The notes beneath the pieces were generated by a model, which did no database searches, was not told the DNA's origin, and saw only the letters and a program-made list of their open reading frames with translations. Of a stretch of 64,000 nt of DNA, positions 1-8,748 are shown piece after piece; within the stretch, counting starts at the first letter, position 1; each line of letters begins with the position of its first letter. Made by a program: the position numbers and the translations under genes. Origin of the DNA: Rahnella laticis. Lineage in GTDB: Bacteria > Pseudomonadota > Gammaproteobacteria > Enterobacterales > Enterobacteriaceae. The stretch lies in NCBI RefSeq assembly GCF_015644585.1, contig NZ_JADOBI010000007.1, positions 124,001-188,000 on the forward strand, given 5' to 3'.

Positions 1-536
1 TCCTGCGCACGGCGGTTGTGATATCCCACGTCCATATCAAAGCCACCGGCGGCGCGGCGGGCAATCAGCGCACCGATGTTGCCCAGACCAATAATCCCCA
101 GCCGTTTACCGGCCATGCCGTCCACGTTCCAGCGCGTTTTTTTCCATTCTCCGGCGCGCACGGCAGCATCGAACTGCGGGATCCGCCGCGTGATTGCCAG
201 CATCAGCGCCAGCGTGTGATCCGCAACAGAAGAACTGTTGGTGCCCGGCCCGTGTGTGACCAGAATGCCGCGCTGTTTTGCCGCCACCACATCGATATGT
301 TCAAAGCCGACGCCCTGCGCACAGATGATTTCCAGCGCGGGCAATGCCGCGATTTCCGCCGCGCTCACACCAATGGTGCCGATGGTTAAAATGGCGCGGA
401 TAGATCGGGCGATGTCCGGATCAATATTGGCGCGCTGTTCCGGCGTGGTGGCGAAATGCAGGGAATATCCGGCAGCTTCAAACCGTTCAGGGTAACCCGC
501 ATCAAGTTCGATGTGGCTCAGCAAAGCGATGGTCAT
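1..536 (-). CDS. D-2-hydroxyacid dehydrogenase family protein (3' end outside window)
   Basis: The N-terminal 178 codons of a NAD(P)-dependent 2-hydroxyacid dehydrogenase read leftward off the window edge. The protein starts MTIALLSHIELDAGYPERF. It shows the catalytic-domain stretch CAQGVGFEHIDV and the segment GPGTNSSSVADHTLALMLA. The cofactor-binding glycine motif GLGNIG follows near residue 155. Family members reduce 2-keto acids such as glyoxylate, hydroxypyruvate or phenylpyruvate; substrate cannot be assigned here. The ATG at 534-536 is followed at once by the conserved N-terminal strand, so the start is reasonable. The active-site Arg/Glu/His of the C-terminal half are not in view. Confidence 0.85.
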   Translation of the reverse strand, partial: MTIALLSHIELDAGYPERFEAAGYSLHFATTPEQRANIDPDIARSIRAILTIGTIGVSAAEIAALPALEIICAQGVGFEHIDVVAAKQRGILVTHGPGTNSSSVADHTLALMLAITRRIPQFDAAVRAGEWKKTRWNVDGMAGKRLGIIGLGNIGALIARRAAGGFDMDVGYHNRRAQ

Positions 537-668
537 TTGGACTCCTGTTTCAGGCTTAACAACGGCAAATAATGTGTCTCGCCCGCCTTGTTAACAGCGG
601 GTCAGAGTGAATATCTGCGAATGCCGCCGCCATGTACAGAAGTTAAGCTTTACAGAATGATGCAGACG

Positions 669-700
669 AAAAAATGCCGGTGTGAGGGGCCCACACAGGC
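669..700 (-). terminator. rho-independent terminator downstream of the chitinase gene
   Basis: Read on the minus strand, a GCC-t-GTGTG arm pairs with CACAC-c-GGC across a short GC-rich loop and is followed directly by ATTTTTT. It lies about 50 bp past the chitinase stop codon, in the right orientation to end that transcript. Confidence 0.7.
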
Positions 701-750
701 GAATTTAGACAAGACGGCCAAAATGATGAATACAAAATTAAGGCGATGGA

Positions 751-2421
751 TTACACCGCTTTATGCTGATAAGTCGCGATAATTTTGCTGTAGGCGTAGG
801 ACACGATGCCTTCATACGTACACTGATACAGGTTGTTGTGATCGCTGGTGTGACACATTTCCAGCCCCTGATTGTAATCACGGGTCGCATCCCAGCCGGA
901 GATGGTGCCGAAGTTGTATTTTTTCGCCAGGTCGATCAGTTTTTTCATATGAGCGGTGGTGAAGCTCGGGCCGGTGTCGTTGATGCCAAACATCGGCGTG
1001 AAACCGATACGACGCCACAGTTTGGCATCTGACCACTCGGTGAAGACAGTTTTGATCTGACGATGCATCGCCAGCATCGACATTTCCACACCGGTATACA
1101 TGTCCGGCGGCGGCGCAACGTCACCGAAGTCCATCGACATGGCGTTGAACAATGCCGGTGAAAGGCCCGCGTCATGCACCATACGCACGAAATCAATACC
1201 GAAAGACGTCAGCCCCTGAGAATCGTCAGAAGTCTGGCCATCAACCGGCAGCGTGAAGGCGATTTGCAGTGACGGATTGTTTTTCTGCACCACGGCCATC
1301 GTCGCCAGCAGACGGCTGAGCATTTCGGTCTGCTGCAATGCGCCGCCTTCGATATCGAAATCGATATGATTGACCGCATAGTTATCCAGCACGCCCTGAT
1401 ACAGCGCAGCCAGTTCGCCCACGTCGGTAATGTGCTCTTCGAGGAAGTTAGAGTTCGCCCCGCCGAAGGAAATCGCCACATCACCGCCCGCTGCACGGAA
1501 TGCCGCGATATCGGCTTTGCCGTAATCCGAGACCGTCGCATCCCCGGTGAATTCCGCGCCGTAATCGCCGACGTTGGCGTCAGTGATGCTCACCAGCCCG
1601 CCCCAGCAAGGGCGATAATTCGGCGCGCCGTTACCTGCGTTCATGTCCGCAGCGGTGATAAAGCCCAGCGTGTACGCCTTCAGGCCAGACTCCTTGCCGA
1701 ATACGCTCGGACGCGGTGTCGGCCAGCCGGTGAAATCCATAAAGGGTGCGTGGTTAAAGCTGTAATCACCGGAATCCGGCAACGTTTTGTCGGTGGTGAC
1801 ATTAAGTACGGCGGACTTCGCCGAGAAATTGCCAGCCAGATCGTAAGCACGAACCTGAACGCTGTAGGCAGTTTGCGACGTCAGCCCGACCATCGTCACG
1901 GAGGTGCTGGTGGTTTTTTGCGTTTTGGCCGCTTTGGTTTTGGTGTTGGTATACGTGACTTCGTAGCCACTGACCATCACGTTATCGGTGGACGCCGTCC
2001 AGCCCAGCGTCAGCGTGACCGCGCCGCTCGCCACGACTTTCACCTGAGTTGGAACGGTCGGTGCCTGCGTATCCGCCACCTGACCGGCCGCTTCGCCGTT
2101 GACTTTAAAACCGTGCGGCAGATTACCAATGCTCACACCGCTATTGTTGCCGACCATGATTGCAAACGTGCCCTTGCCGCCCGCCGGGATCACGCTGCAA
2201 TCGTCAGTCAGCGTGCCTTTGATCGGGCTGCTCCAGGTTTCGAACTGGAAGTTAATGTTCGCAGAAGCGCTTTGGGAAGCATCCAGCGTGAATTCGACTT
2301 TGCCGGATTCCAGATCTTTATCAGTGAAATTAAATACGTCGATAGAACAGGAAGATGACCAGACGTCGTCAGCATTTTCCCATGCCGCGGAAACCATATA
2401 TTTTTGTTTGGTAGTGCTCAT
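751..2421 (-). CDS. GH18 chitinase with carbohydrate-binding and fibronectin III domains
   Basis: A 556-aa protein predicted to hydrolyse chitin or related beta-1,4-GlcNAc polymers. Residues ~1-115 look like a carbohydrate-binding beta-sandwich (FEFTWSS-type Trp-rich strands). Residues ~118-210 are a fibronectin III repeat (APTVPTQVKV ... VQVRAYDLAGN). The rest is a GH18 TIM barrel with the SFGGANS strand and the catalytic motif HIDFDIEGG, whose Glu is the expected acid. The first Asp of the classical DxxDxDxE is Asn here. No N-terminal signal peptide is visible (MSTTKQKYMVSAAWEN), a property shared by some enteric chitinases exported non-classically. GGAG sits 9 nt upstream of the ATG. It is a single-gene unit with its own terminator. 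Confidence 0.85.
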   Translation of the reverse strand: MSTTKQKYMVSAAWENADDVWSSSCSIDVFNFTDKDLESGKVEFTLDASQSASANINFQFETWSSPIKGTLTDDCSVIPAGGKGTFAIMVGNNSGVSIGNLPHGFKVNGEAAGQVADTQAPTVPTQVKVVASGAVTLTLGWTASTDNVMVSGYEVTYTNTKTKAAKTQKTTSTSVTMVGLTSQTAYSVQVRAYDLAGNFSAKSAVLNVTTDKTLPDSGDYSFNHAPFMDFTGWPTPRPSVFGKESGLKAYTLGFITAADMNAGNGAPNYRPCWGGLVSITDANVGDYGAEFTGDATVSDYGKADIAAFRAAGGDVAISFGGANSNFLEEHITDVGELAALYQGVLDNYAVNHIDFDIEGGALQQTEMLSRLLATMAVVQKNNPSLQIAFTLPVDGQTSDDSQGLTSFGIDFVRMVHDAGLSPALFNAMSMDFGDVAPPPDMYTGVEMSMLAMHRQIKTVFTEWSDAKLWRRIGFTPMFGINDTGPSFTTAHMKKLIDLAKKYNFGTISGWDATRDYNQGLEMCHTSDHNNLYQCTYEGIVSYAYSKIIATYQHKAV

Positions 2422-2869
2422 GAATCGTAACTCCGAAGATTGATGTAAGTGAGTGAATTAACGGAAATCAGACGGCGCGCCGCTGTTTTCTCTGCACCCA
2501 GTATCGGAGCCCGATTTCAGAAGAGAAAATCACACTGCATCAAAAAAACGCGTGATGAATCAAGGATTTATTATCAGTCAGTAAGAGACGTATTTGTGAC
2601 GCAGCGTGACGGATAAAAACCTATCAATCAGGAATATTTTTATCCCGCTGATTTATGCGAGGGCGCGTTAGCGGCCTCTTTTTTGTCATCAGACTTGTCA
2701 TCAGAACCTCCCGGATTCGCCGGATATTTCCCCCGTGTCAGGGGAAAAACCGTAACTGCAACTACACTGATTTGATAGCAACAGACAAGCGGCCCTGCGA
2801 GCTGCGGATTTTTACCGCTCAATTTTCTCAAAATTTATTTTGATTGACCTGCTCAGGAGTGTGAAACGC
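2422..2869. other. 448-bp gap between chitinase and glgX; contains an orphan terminator
   Basis: No convincing coding sequence is present. The left side should hold the chitinase promoter and the right side the glgX promoter. There is a plus-strand terminator hairpin at 2659-2684 with no plus-strand gene before it. A perfect TTTCCCC-N7-GGGGAAA inverted repeat lies near 2728-2748. Confidence 0.5.
2659..2684 (+). terminator. intrinsic terminator without an upstream gene
   Basis: GAGGGCGC-gtta-GCGGCCTC forms a stem with one mismatch and is followed by TTTTTT on the plus strand. The nearest gene to the left is on the minus strand, so this hairpin could end a small RNA or attenuate a long glgX leader. 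Confidence 0.5.
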
Positions 2870-5152
2870 ATGGCAAAACCCCGATCCAGCAAAGTCACCC
2901 AGCCCACAGCCACGGCGGACGAAGTCCGCACCGTCCCATCTCATGCACAGGTTGATATCGCCGTTGACGGTTTGGGTGTCCGCATCATTCATCCTTACAG
3001 CGACGGCGAAATTGTCCGCAGCTTCGATTCCGGGCATACCACCCGCGTGCGCGAAGGATTGCCCGTCCCGCTCGGCGCAACCTGGGACGGTCTGGGCGTA
3101 AACTTTGCGCTGTTTTCCGCCAACGCCACAAAAGTTGAACTGTGCCTGTTTAATGAAGCCGGTGAGCAGTATGACGTGATTGAACTGCCCGAATACACCG
3201 ATGAGGTCTGGCATGGCTATCTGCCGGACGCCCGCCCCGGCCTGCTTTATGCGTACCGCGTTCACGGCCCTTATGCGCCGCACGACGGCCACCGGTTTAA
3301 TCCGGCCAAATTACTGCTCGATCCGTATGCCAAGCAAATTGTCGGCGAACTGAAATGGGACGACGCGCTGTTTGCTTATGACATGCAAAGCGCGAAGAAA
3401 GACCTGCACATTGATAACCGCGACAGTGCGGAATTTTTGCCAAAGTGCCGGGTTATCGATCCGGCATTTTCCTGGGCGCGCTCGCGCAAACGCCATATCC
3501 CGTGGGAAAAAACGCTGATTTATGAAACGCATGTGCGCGGTTATACCATGCGCCATCCGGCGGTGCCGGAACATCTGCGCGGCACATTCTCCGGAATGAG
3601 TACGCCGCACATCGTGGAATATCTCCGTTCGCTCGGCGTGACGTCGGTTGAGCTGATGCCAATTCATGCGTTCACCGATGACCGGCATTTGCAAGATAAA
3701 GGGCTGCATAATTTCTGGGGTTACAACACGCTGAGTTTCTTCGCGCCGCACCCGCAATATATGGCGACGCACACCGTGAATGAATTCAAGCAGATGATTG
3801 CCACACTGCACGCGGCGAATATTGAGGTCATTCTCGACGTGGTTTACAACCACACGGCGGAAGGCAATGAACTTGGCCCGACGCTCTCGTTCAAAGGCAT
3901 CGATAACGCCAGCTATTACCGCCTGATGCCGGACAATAAGCGTTATTACATCAATGACACGGGAACCGGCAATACGCTCAATCTCAGCCATCCGCGTGTG
4001 CTGCAAATGGTGACGGATTCACTGCGCTACTGGGCGACCGAAATGCAGGTTGACGGTTTCCGCTTTGACCTGGCGACCATTCTCGGGCGCGAAAGCTACG
4101 GTTTCGACGAAGGCTGCGGTTTCCTCGATACCTGCCGCCAGGATCCGGTACTCAGCCAGTGTAAGCTGATTGCAGAACCCTGGGACTGCGGCCCCGGCGG
4201 CTATCAGGTCGGTGGCTTCCCGCCCGGCTGGATGGAGTGGAATGACCGGTTCCGCGACACGGTGCGTAAATTCTGGCGCGGCGACGAAGGCCAGCTCGCG
4301 CAGTTTGCCACCCGACTTTCCGGCTCGGCAGATTTGTTTAATCACCGCGGGCGCAAACCTTATGCGTCGGTGAACTTTATTACCGCGCACGACGGTTTCA
4401 CGCTTAACGACTGGGTGTCCTACGCGAACAAGCACAACGAGGCCAACGGCGAAAACGGCAAAGACGGCAGCGATAACAACATTTCGGCTAACTACGGCGT
4501 GGAAGGCCCGGCGGAGGATCCGGCGATTAATGAACTACGGCTGCGGCAGATGCGCAATATGCTGGCGACGCTGCTGTTTTCGCAGGGTACGCCAATGCTG
4601 CTGGCCGGTGATGAATTCGCGCGATCGCAAAACGGCAACAACAATGCTTATTGTCAGGACACCGATATCGCGTGGGTAAACTGGAATATTGAGGAAAAAG
4701 GCCAGTCATTACTGCTCTTCACTTACCGGCTGATTGCCCTGCGCAAGCGTTTTCCGATCCTGCATCGTGGCCGCTTTCTGACCGGCGCTGTGCATGAAAA
4801 ACTCGGCGTGAAAGACGTCAGCTGGTTCCAGCCGCAAGGGCCGGAAATGACCGATGCCGCGTGGAAAGATCCGCACGCAAAATGCATCGCGATGCTGCTT
4901 GATGGCCGCGCACAGCCGACCGGTTTGCTGCGTCAGGGCTCATTAAGTACGGTGTTGCTGCTGTTTAACGCCTCGCATAAAGATGTCGTATTCACGCTCC
5001 CGTCCGTGGCGCACGGCGAAGGCTGGCGTCATATTCTTGATACTTTCCAGCCCGATGATGTGAATGAGCATAACTTTGAGTTTGGCCGCGAATACATTTG
5101 TACGTCACGAACCGTCGTGCTGTTTGAACTGGTGAGCACCGCCAAGCACTAA
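2870..5152 (+). CDS. glgX: glycogen debranching enzyme (GH13 isoamylase type)
   Basis: A 760-aa isoamylase-type debranching enzyme that removes alpha-1,6 branches from glycogen/limit dextrins in the cytoplasm. An N-terminal CBM48-like region (LGATWDGLGVNFALFSANATKVELCLF) precedes the GH13 barrel. Catalytic residues are visible in VDGFRFDLA (nucleophile Asp), LIAEPWDCG (acid Glu) and NFITAHDGFTLNDWVSY (transition-state Asp). The start chosen is ATG 2870, preceded by AGGAG with a 10-nt spacing; the frame is open further upstream but without a better ribosome site. It is about 100 aa longer than E. coli GlgX and is not next to glgBCAP, so it may be a second, stand-alone GlgX/TreX-type enzyme. 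Confidence 0.9.
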   Translation: MAKPRSSKVTQPTATADEVRTVPSHAQVDIAVDGLGVRIIHPYSDGEIVRSFDSGHTTRVREGLPVPLGATWDGLGVNFALFSANATKVELCLFNEAGEQYDVIELPEYTDEVWHGYLPDARPGLLYAYRVHGPYAPHDGHRFNPAKLLLDPYAKQIVGELKWDDALFAYDMQSAKKDLHIDNRDSAEFLPKCRVIDPAFSWARSRKRHIPWEKTLIYETHVRGYTMRHPAVPEHLRGTFSGMSTPHIVEYLRSLGVTSVELMPIHAFTDDRHLQDKGLHNFWGYNTLSFFAPHPQYMATHTVNEFKQMIATLHAANIEVILDVVYNHTAEGNELGPTLSFKGIDNASYYRLMPDNKRYYINDTGTGNTLNLSHPRVLQMVTDSLRYWATEMQVDGFRFDLATILGRESYGFDEGCGFLDTCRQDPVLSQCKLIAEPWDCGPGGYQVGGFPPGWMEWNDRFRDTVRKFWRGDEGQLAQFATRLSGSADLFNHRGRKPYASVNFITAHDGFTLNDWVSYANKHNEANGENGKDGSDNNISANYGVEGPAEDPAINELRLRQMRNMLATLLFSQGTPMLLAGDEFARSQNGNNNAYCQDTDIAWVNWNIEEKGQSLLLFTYRLIALRKRFPILHRGRFLTGAVHEKLGVKDVSWFQPQGPEMTDAAWKDPHAKCIAMLLDGRAQPTGLLRQGSLSTVLLLFNASHKDVVFTLPSVAHGEGWRHILDTFQPDDVNEHNFEFGREYICTSRTVVLFELVSTAKH

Positions 5153-5160
5153 ACCCGCAG

Positions 5161-5196
5161 CGCTGCTTCAGGCATTCAAAATCTGAAGCAGCGTTT
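5161..5196. terminator. large hairpin at the glgX/azoR convergent junction
   Basis: Perfect 11-bp arms CGCTGCTTCAG and CTGAAGCAGCG are separated by 11 nt, with TTT on the plus-strand side. The right arm and loop are the last codons of azoR, so the C-terminal sequence of AzoR doubles as the likely glgX terminator. Confidence 0.55.
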
Positions 5197-5782
5197 CTCG
5201 CCCTTGCGCCAGCCCTTTCTCGCGCCCGATGGCCTGACGGCTCACGCCTTCCGCACGAATAATGTGGCAATCCGACACGCCCATCAGTTCCAGAATAGAG
5301 GCCAGATACGGCTCCTGGAAATCATGCAATTTGCCCTCTTCCGTGCTGTAAACGCCGCCACGGGTTGAGGCGATAAACGCCGTTTTGCCGGGGATCAGCC
5401 CGATGACGCCTTGTGGCGTATAACGGAACGTTTTCCCTTTCTGACAGACCTGGTCGATCCACGCCTTCAGGTTGCTCGGGACCGCGTGGTTATACATCGG
5501 CGCGCCAATCACCAGCACGTCGCAGGCCGTCAGCTCTTCGATGGACTGATAAATCCCGTCCAGTTCCGCCTGAAGTTGCGGTGTAATCACTTCGTCCTGC
5601 GCGTTGTGCAGCAGGCTCATGGCGGCGGCAGAAAGATGAGGCGGAGGCGTGACGCCCAGATCGCGGTACGTCACTTCCGCGCCGGGATTACGTGCGCAAA
5701 GTTCGGCGACAATCATGGCAGACAGCTCGCGGGAGACAGAACCCGTGGTAAACGGGCTGGAATCGAGGTGTAAAATTTTCAT
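5168..5782 (-). CDS. azoR: FMN-dependent NADH-azoreductase
   Basis: A 204-aa flavodoxin-fold NADH:quinone/azo oxidoreductase of the AzoR family, which reduces quinones and azo bonds by two-electron transfer with FMN. The start MKILHLDSSPFTTGSVSRELS carries the FMN phosphate-binding loop. GAPMYNHAVPSNLKAWIDQV and TRGGVYS are family signatures. ATG 5782 is chosen over upstream starts because it gives the normal family length and begins on the first beta strand; AGGATAA lies just upstream. It is divergent from a LysR regulator, its probable controller. Confidence 0.93.
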   Translation of the reverse strand: MKILHLDSSPFTTGSVSRELSAMIVAELCARNPGAEVTYRDLGVTPPPHLSAAAMSLLHNAQDEVITPQLQAELDGIYQSIEELTACDVLVIGAPMYNHAVPSNLKAWIDQVCQKGKTFRYTPQGVIGLIPGKTAFIASTRGGVYSTEEGKLHDFQEPYLASILELMGVSDCHIIRAEGVSRQAIGREKGLAQGRETLLQILNA

Positions 5783-5904
5783 CGGGTTATCCTGTTTCAA
5801 TAAGTTTGTTTGCATGAACACAGGGTAATCGTTGTTGTAATGATGAAAAATACCTAATATCGCAACACATCGTCCCATTAATGCAACGACGGAAGCTTTC
5901 ACCG

Positions 5905-6807
5905 ATGACGGAAGATCTCAATGACATGGCGCTGTTTGCCGCCGTAGTGAAACATCAGGGTTTTACCGCCGCAGGCCGCGCGCTGGGCGTGTCGAAATCC
6001 CTGCTCAGCCGCCGGATTGACGCGCTGGAAACCCGCCTCGGCGTGCGTTTGCTGCAACGCACGTCGCGCCACTTTTCAGTCACCAGCGTGGGTGAATGCT
6101 ACGCGGTTGAATGCCAGAAATTACTGCAACAGGCCCAGGCGGCGCGGCAGGTCATCGACGATTTGCAGCAAAATCCGCGCGGGCTGCTGCGCGTGTGTAC
6201 GCCGGTGATGATGGCGGAAATGGTGGTCGCTCCGCTGATGACGGAATTTCTTACCCGGTTTCCCGATATCCAACTGGAGCTTCTGGCCATCAACCGGTCG
6301 GTGGATTTGCTGGAGGAGAATTTCGACGTCACCGTGCATTCGCACAGCGAGCCGCTCGATGATTCCGGTTTGTACCGTAAAGCGCTCGGCCTGCTTCGCT
6401 ACGTGCTGGTTGCCAGCCCGAAGTTTATCGCGGCGCTGCCGTCCGCTCCTTCCGCGGATCAGCTGAGTTATCTGCCAACGTTGGTGCGCAAAACGCCGTG
6501 GGCGGCGAGCCACTGGGAACTGTCGCATCCGCAAGACGGTACCCGCAAAGTAGAATTAACGCCGAAGATGATCAGCAATAATCTGCTGGTGCTGCGTCAG
6601 GCCGCAGTGGACGGATTGGGCGTTGCACTGCTGCCGGAAACGGCGTGCAAAGAGGATTTAGCGTCGGGAAGGCTGCACTATTTTCTGCCGGACTGGCAAA
6701 CACCGCCGTCTGAGATTTCGGCGCTGTATGCCAGCCACAAAGGTCAGTCTCCGGCGTTACGCGTGTTTCTCGATTTTCTTGCCGGGAAACTGCACGGAAC
6801 GCTGTAA
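5905..6807 (+). CDS. LysR-family transcriptional regulator
   Basis: A 300-aa LysR protein. The winged HTH is at residues ~1-60 (MALFAAVVKHQGFTAAGRALGVSKSLLSRRIDALETRLG), followed by the linker and the inducer-binding domain. The start at 5905 has GGAAG 9 nt upstream; an in-frame ATG at 5881 is less favourable. It is transcribed away from azoR with a 122-bp shared promoter region, the classical arrangement for a regulator acting on the divergent gene. Inducer unknown; an electrophile or quinone is an inference from the azoR context only. Confidence 0.88.
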   Translation: MTEDLNDMALFAAVVKHQGFTAAGRALGVSKSLLSRRIDALETRLGVRLLQRTSRHFSVTSVGECYAVECQKLLQQAQAARQVIDDLQQNPRGLLRVCTPVMMAEMVVAPLMTEFLTRFPDIQLELLAINRSVDLLEENFDVTVHSHSEPLDDSGLYRKALGLLRYVLVASPKFIAALPSAPSADQLSYLPTLVRKTPWAASHWELSHPQDGTRKVELTPKMISNNLLVLRQAAVDGLGVALLPETACKEDLASGRLHYFLPDWQTPPSEISALYASHKGQSPALRVFLDFLAGKLHGTL

Positions 6808-6812
6808 AACGG

Positions 6813-7862
6813 TTACTCCGGATCTTTCAGGTAGGCTTTGAACTGCGGCGACATGTAGGTTTTGAATGTGTCGCCCTCTTTGGTGATGAGATACACCGCC
6901 AGATGTTCTTTCTCCGCCAGCGCCAGCGCTTTGTGGGTGCCCAGCACCATCAGGCCGGTGTCCCAGCCATCCGCTTCCAGCGCGGTCGGCGCAATCACGG
7001 TCGCAGAAACCAGCTTATGGGTGATCGGCGAACCGGTCGCCGGGTCGATAATGTGCGACAACCGTTTGCCGTTCAGCTCGTAATAATTACGGTAGCTGCC
7101 GGAGGTGCTGATCCCCATGCCCTGCAAATCGACAATCGCCTGCACTGCCGTCTCTTTGTCCGTCGGTTTCTGAATCGCCACCTGCCAGGGATTACCCTTC
7201 GGATTGTGTCCGCGTGAAACCACTGCACCGCCCACCGACACCAGATAATTGCTGATACCGTTGCCTTCAATCAGGCGCGCCAGATGATCGGTCGCGTAAC
7301 CTTCGCCAACGGTCGAGAGATCGACATACATCCCCTGCAAATCTTTTTGCAGATATTGCCCGTCGCTCTGCTGGATCACTTTCAGATGTTGTAAACCCGT
7401 GCGCTGACGGGCATCCGCAATCTGTTCCGGCGTCGGCATTTTCACCGGCTGTTTATCCGGGCCGAATCCCCACAGATTCACCAGCGGTCCGACGGTAATG
7501 TCCATCGCGCCGCCGGTCAGCTGACCAATGCGCATTGACGTCACCACGGCGTCCGCCATTCCCGTGCTGACCGGTTGCGGCACGTTGCCCTGATACTGGT
7601 TAAAACGCGATAAAACCGAGTCTTCTTTGTAGGTCGACAGCTCGTGATCGTCCTCTTTGAGCTGCGCTTCGATTTGTTCACGCAGCGCGGCTTCCCGGTT
7701 TTTATCCACTCCCGCCAGGCTGACACGGTAAAACGTGCCCATGGTTTTCCCTTCAATCACCAGCGCATCTTTTGCATCAGATGCGCCACCATCGCAGGCA
7801 GACAGCAGACTCACCGCACACAGCAACAGTGTGCAACGTACATAAACCGGTTTTGAAAACAT
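6813..7862 (-). CDS. apbE: FAD:protein FMN transferase (lipoprotein)
   Basis: A 349-aa ApbE-family protein that covalently attaches FMN to Thr of target flavoproteins in the periplasm. The N-terminus is a lipoprotein signal with lipobox LLSAC, followed by EGKTMGTFYRVSLAG, the conserved FAD-binding opening. LSTVGEGYATD and GGAVVSRGHNP are also typical. It stands alone here, not next to nqr or rnf genes, so the target is elsewhere. It may be cotranscribed with smrA, which lies 106 bp upstream on the same strand. It converges on the LysR gene with a 5-bp gap. Confidence 0.92.
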   Translation of the reverse strand: MFSKPVYVRCTLLLCAVSLLSACDGGASDAKDALVIEGKTMGTFYRVSLAGVDKNREAALREQIEAQLKEDDHELSTYKEDSVLSRFNQYQGNVPQPVSTGMADAVVTSMRIGQLTGGAMDITVGPLVNLWGFGPDKQPVKMPTPEQIADARQRTGLQHLKVIQQSDGQYLQKDLQGMYVDLSTVGEGYATDHLARLIEGNGISNYLVSVGGAVVSRGHNPKGNPWQVAIQKPTDKETAVQAIVDLQGMGISTSGSYRNYYELNGKRLSHIIDPATGSPITHKLVSATVIAPTALEADGWDTGLMVLGTHKALALAEKEHLAVYLITKEGDTFKTYMSPQFKAYLKDPE

Positions 7863-7968
7863 GAAAATGGCTCAGTTGAGTGCCCGTTGCCGGGCAGAAA
7901 AAGTATCAGGACATTAAGGGGTCGCGCTTAAACCACGACGCAACAAAGTTTCTGTCAAAGGTTTCGGG

Positions 7969-8535
7969 TCAGCGGCTGCGCTTGGCGTGGCGCTCCCAGT
8001 TTTCCTGTTTGGCCTGCGCTGTTTTCTTCAGCGCAACGTAACAGGCGCCCGCACCGCCGTCTTTCTGGATTGCCACGCTGAAAGCCTGCACGTCATCAAG
8101 CTGTTTCAGCCACTTGGCGACGTAGCTGCGCACGATATTGGCGTGGCTTTCGTCATCCCGGCCACGGCCATGAATAATTAACAGGGTGCGTAAATTCTCC
8201 ACCTGCGCCTGACAGAAGAAAGCAAAAAGCTCCTGTCGGCACTGTTCGACCGGTTTACGCAGCAAGTTCAGGCTGGCCTCCAGCGGATATTTCCCCTGCC
8301 GGAGTTTGTCGAGCACGCCCTGCTGTACGCCGTCGTGTTTGTATTCCAGCGGCTCGTCGCACGGCTGGATATTCAGAAAACCGGTGGTCAGCGGATTTTC
8401 ACGCTTTTCGGCGGCATCGCCGGTTTCCGGTTTGTTCCCTGTGACTGAATTCCTGAGGTAGACCACCCGTTTATCCGACGCCAGAGGCTGCACTCCCGCC
8501 ATTTCCTGACTGAATAAATCATCATCATCGCTCAT
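7969..8535 (-). CDS. smrA: Smr-domain DNA endonuclease SmrA
   Basis: A 188-aa protein of the SmrA (YdaL) type. The C-terminal Smr domain carries LLIIHGRGRDDESHANIVRSYVAKWL, with the H-G-R/K-G core expected for the nicking activity of this family, and ends with a basic tail. The N-terminal half is acidic and poorly conserved, as in other enteric SmrA proteins. In E. coli smrA also lies in the fnr region, which agrees with the neighbourhood. Confidence 0.88.
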   Translation of the reverse strand: MSDDDDLFSQEMAGVQPLASDKRVVYLRNSVTGNKPETGDAAEKRENPLTTGFLNIQPCDEPLEYKHDGVQQGVLDKLRQGKYPLEASLNLLRKPVEQCRQELFAFFCQAQVENLRTLLIIHGRGRDDESHANIVRSYVAKWLKQLDDVQAFSVAIQKDGGAGACYVALKKTAQAKQENWERHAKRSR

Positions 8536-8748
8536 TTCTTACCTCTTTTTCAGCGGTGGGACCGGGATAAATTATCCCTGCAAATGCCCTGCGGGTAAAG
8601 CCGGGTTCCGTCTGATGAACGCCGGTAAAGAATTCTGAAATGGCCGGATAACCGGTAAAAGTCATTTTTGAATCTATACTTAGCAGCTGGGGCAGAAAAG
8701 CATTCCGACCAATGCGATTCTGTAATCCCGTCAAATTGAGGAGAAAAG

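Noticed and set aside
1366-2358. Long plus-strand ORF (330 codons) opposite the chitinase
   Set aside because: Antisense shadow of a gene with clear GH18 motifs.
2640-2831. 63-codon minus-strand ORF in the chitinase/glgX gap
   Set aside because: It overlaps a terminator hairpin, has no ribosome site worth noting and no family features.
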